Below are positions 24,247 to 34,300 of a DNA stretch of 64,000 bases, in pieces. Within the stretch, counting starts at the first letter, position 1, and every line of letters begins with the position of its first letter. The DNA is from Kistimonas scapharcae. GTDB taxonomy: Bacteria; Pseudomonadota; Gammaproteobacteria; Pseudomonadales; Endozoicomonadaceae. The stretch spans positions 1 to 64,000 of the forward strand of contig NZ_BAABFL010000479.1 of the NCBI RefSeq assembly GCF_039540975.1, written 5' to 3'. The translations under genes were made by a program, and so were the position numbers. A model generated the notes under the pieces. That model was given only the letters and a program-made list of their open reading frames with translations. It had not been told where the DNA came from and searched no databases.

Positions 24247-26392
24247 CCAGCTGCCTCAGGAAGACACGGCGAATATCACGGAACCAGCGATAGGCCAGTG
24301 GTTCAGGGTCATGCCGAAACAATACATAGACCCGCTCATTCAGGCGTGCCTGAACGTCATCTGCAAGCGCCAGTTCCAGCTCGAAATAGCGACCGAAAGA
24401 TTGTATGCCACGCTCTTTATCCGGATTGGCTGCAATGCGGCCACCGCCCTCCAATGTCAGGATATTACTGGGCAACTGCCGGGTAGCCGCCGGCTCAATG
24501 CGTAACACACTGGCCGTCCATGAGCGACTTCGATCTGAGACAAACCGGACTTCTACATCATGGGTCTGATTCCGCACCAGTTCTATCGCGTCTTCCGGCA
24601 CCATCACGGTCACCGGCAAATCACCGTAATTGATGACATACCCTAACAAATCCCCTCTGGCCAGGTAGCGCCCTTCCAGTGTCCCTGAATCCGGTGGATA
24701 AAATTGACCTGCCTGCGGGCTGTTGATCGCCAACATCGCCATCTGTTGACGTTTATTGTCCAGTTCTTCCTGCCTGAATTTAGCCACCTCGCGGTTAATG
24801 TCAGCTACCGTTCGGTCAGCGACACTGGCCTGATACTGTGCCTGGGCTTCACGGAAATTGGCCTCCAGCACCTTTTCCTGTGCTGCGAGTTCTGGGTCAG
24901 TCAGATGCATCAATAGCTGCCCGGCATCAACCCGGCTGGCCGGCTGGACCGCCAGTGTTTCCACAAACCCGCTGACCCGGGCACGTACCCGTGACTGTTC
25001 CGATGGTGTCATGACACCTTCCGCCAGTGTCGCATGGGGAAAGGGAATGAAACCCAACAAAATCACAATGCCTGCCAGTACACAGGATGTTATCCCCCAC
25101 AGCCGTACAGAACGTTTTTCCAACGAGCGATCTGTGAACGCTTTTTTCAGCAGTTTTCCCAATGGCATCACCACCGACATAAACAACAACCAGATAGCCA
25201 GTATCGTTCCGACTACAAAATATTCGCTGGCAATGAACAGTGCGATCATCACCATGATAAAAAGCCGGTATATGTACGACACCGTGACATAACCCGCCAA
25301 CCACGCGCCTTCCCTGCGACTGGCGGCAGGCGACTCCAACCTCTCTACACCCAGCACATACCGCTTTACCAGATACCCGACATACTGGTTGCCGCGTGTC
25401 GCCAGGTTGGGAATTTCCAGCCAGTCGGACAGGACATAGTACGCATCAAAACGTAACAACGGATTGCCGTTGAACAGCAGAGTCGAAACACCGGCAATCA
25501 ACATGGTATTGAATGCAATGGCACGGACAGCCCCCGGCTCCACCAGCGTCCAAACCACCATTGCGACGGCTGCAATGAAGGCCTCTACCAGTATGCCGGC
25601 GGCGCCGGTCAGCATACGCTGGTATTTGCTGTGAAATGCCGAAGCGGCTGACGCATCCACATAAGGCACCGGAAAGAACACCAGCAGCATGATGCCAATC
25701 TCATGCACTTCGCCGCCCCAACGCTTGACTGTGTAAGCATGCCCCAGTTCATGGATCGTTTTGACGAAGGGATAAATCAGGGCGATCAGCAGGACATTTT
25801 CCAGAGACAATATGCGGTCACTGACGTTATTGGTCAGCGCATCCCAGTGCAGGCCAGCCAGCACCAATCCCGTCACAACCACTGCACACCAGAGGAGCAT
25901 GCCCCAGATACTGATCAGCGGACGCACCCAGGCCTGGGTTCTGCTCAAGAATCGCTCCGGGTCTACCAGAGGAATCCGAATCGCCAGTGGTGATTTGACT
26001 TTTTGTAACAGGCGCTTGCGTTCAATACTGCGAAAACGCTCATGGAGCAGGTCAATATCCGGCACGCTGTCCGAGTTGAGAAGGTTGGCGCGGAACAAAC
26101 GGGACACTAGGTCGATGACCTCATCCTGAGAAGGCATCGAATCACCCAGCTGCCGGCACGCCTGTTCCCAGATAGCCTGTAATGAACGACTGCCGTCCAT
26201 CAAACCGATGATATGCCAGGCTTCAGGGGTAAAACGGTGGAACTGTCCGGTGGCATGATCCTGCAGAACAAACCAGACCTGCCCACGATAAATGTGGCGA
26301 TGAACATCCGCATGGCGGCGCAACCGCACCACCATGTCAGCGACGCGATACCAGGACTGACTGAACAGCGAGACGGACATCAGGCCCACCAC
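24239..26392 (-). CDS. PqqD-like / M50 protease / HlyD fusion protein
   Basis: A 717-residue membrane protein of three parts. Residues about 20-105 resemble a PqqD/RiPP-recognition winged helix (FHRFTPEAWHIIGLMDGSRS, then helices). Residues about 155-450 are polytopic and carry the site-2 protease motif HELGH at 214-218, with the distal Asp in NPLLRFDAYY (Asp316). Both are needed for catalysis in the M50 family. Residues about 455-710 are a periplasmic adaptor with barrel-sandwich halves (VRARVSGFVETLAVQP) and a coiled coil. Related fusions occur in peptide-export systems. The protein could recognise, cut and hand over the substrate. It overlaps its neighbours at both ends, so the genes are translationally coupled. 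Confidence 0.8.
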   Translation of the reverse strand: MVGLMSVSLFSQSWYRVADMVVRLRRHADVHRHIYRGQVWFVLQDHATGQFHRFTPEAWHIIGLMDGSRSLQAIWEQACRQLGDSMPSQDEVIDLVSRLFRANLLNSDSVPDIDLLHERFRSIERKRLLQKVKSPLAIRIPLVDPERFLSRTQAWVRPLISIWGMLLWCAVVVTGLVLAGLHWDALTNNVSDRILSLENVLLIALIYPFVKTIHELGHAYTVKRWGGEVHEIGIMLLVFFPVPYVDASAASAFHSKYQRMLTGAAGILVEAFIAAVAMVVWTLVEPGAVRAIAFNTMLIAGVSTLLFNGNPLLRFDAYYVLSDWLEIPNLATRGNQYVGYLVKRYVLGVERLESPAASRREGAWLAGYVTVSYIYRLFIMVMIALFIASEYFVVGTILAIWLLFMSVVMPLGKLLKKAFTDRSLEKRSVRLWGITSCVLAGIVILLGFIPFPHATLAEGVMTPSEQSRVRARVSGFVETLAVQPASRVDAGQLLMHLTDPELAAQEKVLEANFREAQAQYQASVADRTVADINREVAKFRQEELDNKRQQMAMLAINSPQAGQFYPPDSGTLEGRYLARGDLLGYVINYGDLPVTVMVPEDAIELVRNQTHDVEVRFVSDRSRSWTASVLRIEPAATRQLPSNILTLEGGGRIAANPDKERGIQSFGRYFELELALADDVQARLNERVYVLFRHDPEPLAYRWFRDIRRVFLRQLDV

Positions 26393-28221
26393 ATCCAGAG
26401 TTTAAGGCGCAGCCATGCCAGCAGGTCTCGGGTCCAGATAGTGACCAGCTTATCTTCGCCCAGCTCAACCTTGCCAATGCCTTCCATGCCGGGGCGCAAC
26501 TGTGCTGCTTCGTCCTGCAACCTAGCCTCAACAATAAACCAGGTAGCGCCGTCTTCTGACAATGTTTTGGGGGTGATTTTATCTACCACGAACTCGTAGG
26601 GTTCGCCAGGTAAAGCCGAGAGATGCAACATGCCCGTCTGCCCCAGGGCAATATCAGCGATGCGACTTTCGGGGACTTTCAGGTCAACACGGTAAGCATC
26701 CAGTGGTGAAACTTCGAACAACACTTCGCCCTTGCTGACTGGCCCGCCGAGACGCTGACTCAGGTCTCCGCTGATCACCAGTCCGTTAAAGGGGGCCTCC
26801 TGGCGTGAACGCTCAATCTGGCTCTCTACCAGATTGATTTGAGCCCGGGCCTGATCCAGTTGTGCGGCAATGATGTTGACACGGGCACGATTATAATCTG
26901 CCGTCGCCTCCTGATATTGCCGGGAAAGTTTGTTCTGATGACTGCTCCAGCGGAGTTTCTCCAGTTGCAGATCCCTGTCGTCCAGTGCGACCAGCAGTTC
27001 ACCTTCCTTCACCTCATCACCGGCACGCACAGTGGCATCTCGGACATACCCGTCATAAGGCGCTACCACAACACGCTGCATAACCGTCGCCAGAGCCGCC
27101 TCAGCCGACAGCCGGTTTTCACCGGTGGCAAACGTCAAAAACAGGATACAGGACAGTGAAGTAATCGCTGTCAACTTACGCCCTAAATAACCGGGTCCCA
27201 ATAAGCGATGTAATTGCGTTTTTCCTGATTCCAGCGCCTTGCGCCATAATGGTCGGTCATTCAGACGCTTTTCTTCCAGCGCCGTGGCGGCCAGCGCCGT
27301 GGCACTTTCGCAATACTGTGCCTCATGGTTCGAAAAAGGCTTGTCCTCAGCGCGCTGAAACGTAATTGCGCCAACACACTGGCCATCGTGATAAAGCGGT
27401 ACCGTTAAAATTGACTCGCCCTGATGCTGCTTGGCTAACGCCTGATGAGCAATAATAATGAGGCCATCCGTGCTCTCAACAGGAAGGGCGATTATACGCC
27501 CTTGATCCACAGCCTCATCCATCGCGGATTCAATACTACGAACCAGGTTCATACGCTTGGTGAACTGGGCACTATGAGATAAATGGCAAACCGTGACCGA
27601 ACCATCACGGACAAAGCCAAGGCTGACCAGGTCACACTGCATGACCACCGCCAATTCCGACACCAGACGCATGGCCGCAGCATCAAAGTGAGGCTCTGCC
27701 AAGACCTTGGTTAACAAATCAACGGCGGTCGACAGACGTTGCTGTTCATCCTGTTTTGTATTCAGCGTTTCCCGCAGCAGTGACAGTTCGACCCAGCTGA
27801 TTCCCCACTGCAACTGTCGCATGGCGGCCTGAATGACACTGTCACTCCGCCCGTCGAGGATAAGTACCGCTACCCCCATCAATGCGGTTTTCACTATGAC
27901 CGGATGGGCAATCGCCAGCAACGGCTCATCATCACTGTCGTTTAAATGGGTCACCAGCGGCGACTGGTCTTCAATCACCTGCTCAATCAGTTCAGAGACG
28001 GTTTCGATTTCCGGCATGACGCCGGGCCAGATAGCCACGGGCTGAAAAATGCCGTGCTCAGGAGATTTGATTGCGAGAAGTCCGGCATGAATACCGGCAA
28101 TCTGTTCACACTGGCGGGTCAGCCACTGCAGATAGAAGGCTTCGCCCTGTAAACCGGACAGGGGTTGTCCTGCTTGCGGGTCGGTGGATTGTCCGGCCTG
28201 TTTGTTTTTTATTATTTGCAT
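26380..28221 (-). CDS. GAF-domain HlyD-type membrane-fusion protein
   Basis: A 613-residue inner-membrane protein. The large cytoplasmic N-terminus contains two GAF-like segments, weaker at about 25-150 and clearer at 165-317 (ILTVPLYHDGQCVGAITFQR). One transmembrane helix (about 351-366) is followed by a HlyD-type adaptor: MQRVVVAPYDGYVRDATVRAG, a coiled coil, then APFNGLVISGDLSQRLGGPV. GAF domains bind small ligands, so export could be gated by a cytoplasmic signal; that is inference. The gene follows the giant gene after 93 bases containing a stable hairpin. Its ribosome site is weak. Confidence 0.8.
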   Translation of the reverse strand: MQIIKNKQAGQSTDPQAGQPLSGLQGEAFYLQWLTRQCEQIAGIHAGLLAIKSPEHGIFQPVAIWPGVMPEIETVSELIEQVIEDQSPLVTHLNDSDDEPLLAIAHPVIVKTALMGVAVLILDGRSDSVIQAAMRQLQWGISWVELSLLRETLNTKQDEQQRLSTAVDLLTKVLAEPHFDAAAMRLVSELAVVMQCDLVSLGFVRDGSVTVCHLSHSAQFTKRMNLVRSIESAMDEAVDQGRIIALPVESTDGLIIIAHQALAKQHQGESILTVPLYHDGQCVGAITFQRAEDKPFSNHEAQYCESATALAATALEEKRLNDRPLWRKALESGKTQLHRLLGPGYLGRKLTAITSLSCILFLTFATGENRLSAEAALATVMQRVVVAPYDGYVRDATVRAGDEVKEGELLVALDDRDLQLEKLRWSSHQNKLSRQYQEATADYNRARVNIIAAQLDQARAQINLVESQIERSRQEAPFNGLVISGDLSQRLGGPVSKGEVLFEVSPLDAYRVDLKVPESRIADIALGQTGMLHLSALPGEPYEFVVDKITPKTLSEDGATWFIVEARLQDEAAQLRPGMEGIGKVELGEDKLVTIWTRDLLAWLRLKLWMWWA

Positions 28222-28270
28222 TAACGGAAACCGTCAGGCAACTGCTGCCTGTATAGCACCGGGAAGACAT

Positions 28271-28291
28271 AGGGCTGACACCGTCAGCCCT
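28271..28291 (-). other. Stable hairpin between the giant gene and the export genes
   Basis: AGGGCTGAC-ACC-GTCAGCCCT is a perfect 9-base stem with a 3-base loop and no T-run after it on the minus strand. It may stabilise the 3' end of the giant message or separate expression of the two operon halves rather than act as a full terminator. Confidence 0.6.
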
Positions 28292-28314
28292 GTCGCCAAT
28301 GCTTACAACATACC

Positions 28315-31300
28315 TTAAAGCGACACGTTATCCCAGCGCATAAAGCGTTTCGCCTTTTGCCGTTTTTGCAGATCACTGATGGCAGACTGGTTAAACTTCG
28401 CCTCAGCATTGTCTTTACGACGTGCCAATGCTGCGGTTCCCCAGGCCAGTGAAGCGGCGGCAATCGATCCGGTCGCGGCAAGATCATCCTCAGCGTCACT
28501 CTTCTCCGGAACAGCGGTTTCTGCGTGATTCAGGCCATTCGGTTGGGGATTGGCTTCAACATCCACTGCCGCCGAATCTTCTACCGGAATTCCATCCTGC
28601 ACGGCAGGTTCTGCACAGGGGATTACATTGCCGTTTTCATCAGTAACCGATTCACACTGCGCCGGTTCTTCGCCTTCACCATCACCCGCAGCTGTCGGCT
28701 CGGATGGCAGCAGGAAGTCAATGCCTGCAGACCGGGCACTGGAACGGTTGTTATCCGAGATATGGGATACCAGATTCTCCAGGAAGTCCTGCGCATTCGC
28801 AGCATTGCCACGCATCGGTGTCGCAATACCCAGTGAACTAATCGGACGCAAATTCAGGAAGCTGTGAGTATTGATGGCAGCCACCTTCGTGTAGAGTGAC
28901 TTTTCAGTCACCCGCAGAAGGTCGAGCCCGCCCTGTGCCAGCGTAACGATAACCGTCGCCTGTTCGGCATTGCCGTTTTCAGCAAAGGTCATACGGGCAT
29001 ATTCACCAACCATGATATCTTCTGACAGGTTGCCGTAGAACAGATCGCTGCCGAAGCCACCGATCATGCGATCCAGGCCTTCATCCCCCTTCAGGGTGTC
29101 ATCCCCTCCGGTAAAGAAGTCGATGGTTTCAAGAATCAGGGTTTGGCTGGTGCGCGTGACTTTTGCGCCATCACCGACAATCAGGTCATCGCCGTCTCTG
29201 CCTTCAAGTACATCGTTGGCAACACCGCCAAACAGCACATCCCGATCAGAGCCACCCAACAGCTCATCATCGTCGCCCAGAACAGTACTGCCGGTTGCGC
29301 CTTCGACATAACGGCCAGCCGTATCGCTGTCGATATAACCATCGTCACCGATCATGACTGTTTCACCACTGGCATTTTCGATCTTATCGGCGCCAACACC
29401 ACCCAGAGCCTGATCTTCACCATCGCCCAGTGATATCTCGTCATTACCACCGGTTGAGCTGACGGTATCCAGCGTTTCGGCACGGGTACGGATGCCATCG
29501 GTAAAGGTTACCCGACCGTTATCACCAATAACCGTGTCATTGCCAATGCCCGTTGTGACTGTATCGCCTGCAAACCCTGCCAGAATGACATTATCACCGT
29601 CACCGGCCTGAATTGTATCAATACCACCCAGGGCAAAATCAGTGGTTTCGGCTTCCGTGATCAAGCCTCGCGCATCATAACTCACCACGCCGTTATCGCC
29701 GAGGATATGGTCGTTACCGTCACCAGTTTCCACCGTATCATCACCCATACCGGCAATCACGGTGTTGCCACCGTCCGACAGTGTGATGGTATCGTCAGAA
29801 CCCTGCGATGGCAGCGTACTGATCGCCTCACGAAGGATATCCGTGACATCCCATGTCATCTGGCCATGATCACCGATCACTTGATCGACACCACTGCCAC
29901 CATTGATCGAGTCTTCACCGGTGCCACCAATCACGCGGTTGAAACCGTCGCCCACGTTGATGGTGTCATTACCGCCAGTGGAGTCATCAAGGTCTGTGCT
30001 GGTTAGCGTAATCAGATGACCATCGGTGAACTGGGCAGAGCCATTGTCACCAAGAACAATGTCATCATCACCTGTCGTGGTCACGTCATCATCACCCAGA
30101 CCAGCAATCACGACATTATTACCACTGGACAACGAGATGACATCGCGCGCGCCCTGATCAATCAATGCGCTCTCAGCGGACTGCAGAATATCGGCGACAT
30201 CATAGGTCAACGTACCATGGTCACCCAGGACATGATCTACACCAATGCCACCGGTGATGGTATCTGTGCCAGTACCACCAAGCACACGATTGAAACCGCC
30301 TCCGATATTGATGGTGTCATCGCCACCGGTTGTATCATCCAGATCGGTGCTGGTTAGCGTAATCAAGTGGCCATCGGTGAACTGGGCAGAACCATTGTCA
30401 CCGATCACGATGTCATCACCACCGGTCGAGGTCACTTCATCGCCACCCTGACCAGCAATCACAACATTATTGCCACTGGACAGCGTGATCACATCGCGCG
30501 CGCCCTGCTCAATCAATGCGCTCTCAGCGGACTGCAGGATATCGGCGACATCGTAGGTCAACGTACCATGGTCACCCAGAACATGATCTACACCGGTGCC
30601 AGCGGTGATCGTATCCGTACCAGTGCCACCAATTACACGATTGAAACCGTCTCCGATGTTAATGGTGTCATCGCCACCGGTTGTATCATCCAGATCGGTG
30701 CTGGTTAGCGTGATCAAGTGGCCATCGGTGAACTGGGCAGAACCATTGTCACCGATGACAATGTCATCATCACCTGTGGTGGTCACTTCATCGTTACCCT
30801 GACCAGCGATTACCACATTGCTGCCGTTAGAAAGCGTAATGACATCACGTGCGCCCTGATCCATTAGTGCACTCACAGCAGATTGCAGGATGTCAGATAC
30901 ATCGTACGTCAACACACCATGGTCACCGAGGACATGATCGACACCTGTTCCACCAGTAATGGTGTCAGTGCCAGTACCACCAATCACGCGGTTGAAACCG
31001 TCACCCAGATTAAGGGTGTCATTACCGCCAGTGGATTCATTAAGGTCTGTGCTGGTCAGCGTAATCAGGTGGCCATCAGTAAACTGGGCGGAACCGTTAT
31101 CACCAATCACGATGTCATCATCACCGGTCGTGGTCACGTCATCATTACCTTGACCCGCGATGACCACATTGCTGCCATTGGAAAGTGTGATCACATCGCG
31201 CGCACCCTGATCGATCAGTGCACTCACCGCAGACTGGAGGATATCGGCGACATCGTAGGTCAACGTACCATGGTCACCGAGGACATGATCGACACCGGTT

Positions 31301-34300
31301 CCACCAGTAATGCTGTCAGTGCCAGTACCACCAATCACGCGGTTGAAACCATCACCCAGATCAAGGGTGTCATTACCGCCAGTAGAGTCATCCAAGTCAG
31401 TGCTAGTCAGCGTGATCAGATGGCCATCCGTAAAGGTGGCTTTCGCGTTATCACCGGCAAGAATGTCATTACCAGAACCTGCGGTGACATCATCCTGGCC
31501 AAAGCCAGCAATCACGAGGTTATTACCATCACCCGCACGAATCGTATCGTTACCACCATTCTGGAGACGGAGAGAAGCAACACTGATGATCTGGCCTGCA
31601 GCCAGGGTGATGATACCGTGATCACCAAGAATCAAGTCATCATCATTGTCCAGAAGTCCCAGCGGGCTGCCATCTTCATTGGCGCCGTACAGTTGATCGC
31701 CACCGACACCACCGAGCAGCCAGTCATTACCCGCGTTCCCCTGCAGCGTATCGATACCGCCGTGATCAACCGTACTGTTCTGAACCAGGTCAATGGTAAT
31801 CAGATCACCATCCACATTCCGGTCGACTTCACCATTGTCGCCGATCAGGATATCGTCACCGGCATCACCGGCCACCTTATCCGCACCAGCACCTGCAAGG
31901 ATTATGTCATTATCATCACCACCCAGCAGGGTATCGTTACCCCCCTGATCTTCGACCGTGGTCTCAATATGCGACACATTACCGGTCGTCATCAGACGCA
32001 GCTGTTCCGGTGAACCGTCACGGATCTGGGTGATAACACCATGATCACCAAAGATAATGTCATCGCCCATACCACCATCAATGGTGTCATTGCCCACAGT
32101 AAGGTCATCTGCATTGGCGCCATCGTTGACAGGGTCAGTAACTGTCACCACCGTCAGCACTTCTGTAGCCAGACTCAGACGCTGGGACAGATCGATATTG
32201 AAGCCGGAATCACCATAGAGATGGTCATTGCCACCCAGTCCATAGAGCGTGTCATTACCGGAACCACCGGCGATATGATCATTACCCTGAGAGCCATAGA
32301 TAGTGTCATCGCCCGCACCACCATAGATAACAACGCCACTTGATGCGCCTGACGCATCAATCATATCGTTACCGGCATTGGCATAACCAACAACCGGATC
32401 CAAGCCAGCACCTCTCAGCGAAGCGTAACGGCTACCATCCTGGCTGGTATCACCAAAGATAAGCAGTGGCACATTTTTGGCATCAGTCCCCGTCACAGTA
32501 ATGGTGTCGCCACCCATCTCGGTATCACCGGACACAGGATTGACCACCTCACGGTTGCCACCGCCGTGTGCAACCATTACCGGGTTCTGCCGCTGAATGC
32601 TGGCAGTCACTGTTTCATCGGTCAGTTGTTCGCCACTGACCAGTGAAACCCGGGAGCCATCCAGCGAGATGGAGTCGATGGTATACGTGCCGTCATTACC
32701 CGTTGTATCAGCAACAACGATCTTGTCGCCTACACGGAAGCCCTGGTCAAACCAGCTGCTGCCATCCTGCAGGGTGATATAACTGACCCCCAGTCCCACA
32801 TTGTGGGAGAACACCATGGCCGCACTGTTACTGATCGCCGTAGTATCAACAGCCAGCGTGTCGTTACCGGATCCCATAACCACTTCAACCACTTCCATGC
32901 CGAAGTACGTCAGACCACCGGCAATGGTGCGATCCGGCGCACCGTTTTCACCGGCCACCACAATGGCCGTGTCATCCATATTCAGGCCTGACACCGATGA
33001 CGTTGTGAATTGCCCACTGTCGTCAGTGTTGCTGGCATCATTGAAGAGCGTCACGGTATCCGTCTGGATGGTTTCATCCGTAATGGAAGGAATTTCTTTG
33101 GCAGATGTCGCCTGCTCAGTGGGCAATACCACCGGCGTCTTGAGCGCCCGATCGACCATGGTCAGGCCGCCTTCAAGAATCAGGGAACCCTGAATCGCGC
33201 TGGTCAACCCTTCTGAGCCCACAATAAAGTTATCACTGCCCAGGCCGCCGATCAGGGTCGTAATGACACCTTCATGGGTACTTTCGATGATGAAGGTATC
33301 GTCGCCCTCCAGTGCATCGACATCGACTGATTCCACACCGTCGTAAGTGATATTCAGCCCTGCACCGATAATGGAGTCACGGGTCACAATGAACGTGTCG
33401 TCCGCTTCTGTACCGATAGCGGTCAGCGTGTCGAAACCGCTGCCGCCATCAATGCTCAGCGGCGCATTGACGTTGTAATCAATGGTGTCATCGTCATCAC
33501 CGCCATTGAGGTCAATATTGTCGTCCGCAACAAAGGCACGGACGACAAATTCATCATTGCCCTTCTCGCCTTTCATGAAAAGCTTGGCCTTGTTGCTGTA
33601 AACGGTGAAGCTGTCGCCATCATCACCACCCAGCAGGGTCAATTCTTCACTGTTGCCATAACTCAGGTAACCTCGGGTTACGGCAGTGCCGGCAACTTCA
33701 TCACCGGGCGCCGTTACCGGTGCCTCACCGAAGATCTGACCGACCTGAAACGTATCCCGGCCACTACCACCATCAATGGTCATCAGGGCACTGGTGTCAT
33801 CCAGGAAGAAGCTGTCACTGCCTTCGCCGCCATTGATCAGCACACCGCCGGTCAGGTCATTGAGGCTGTTATCGTAATTAATCCGCTCAACCGGATCAGC
33901 AAAGGTATTGGTTTCAACCTCGCCATGCAGACGGGCGATGAAGTTATTCCGGATCAGGAATACATCATCCTTATCAGCACCAGTATCGCCAGCAAAGCCC
34001 CGACCATGGATAGTCAGATTGTCCACTCCATCAGCCGCATCGCCGCTGTCGTGCACATCAATCACATAATCCGTCAGGGTCACGCCATCCGCGTCAGTAT
34101 CCGTCATTGTGATGATGTACTGATCGCCGCCGCCCTGACCATCCAGGGAAAGTACATCACTCCGTGAATGCAACTCATTGACGGTCAGCGTATCGTCACC
34201 TGTACCACCGATGACATAGGTATCACCGGTTAGTAGGCTGACATCAATCAGGATACTGTCGCCTTCACTGCCGCCATCCACATCAATGCGGGTGGAGCCG

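Noticed and set aside
29820..31440. Regular repeats considered as a CRISPR array
   Set aside because: The units are 351 bases, coding, and without unique spacers; they are RTX protein repeats.
30883..32013. 376-codon plus-strand frame with internal repeats
   Set aside because: Antisense reading of the 351-base RTX repeats; the repeat period explains both its length and its internal repetition.
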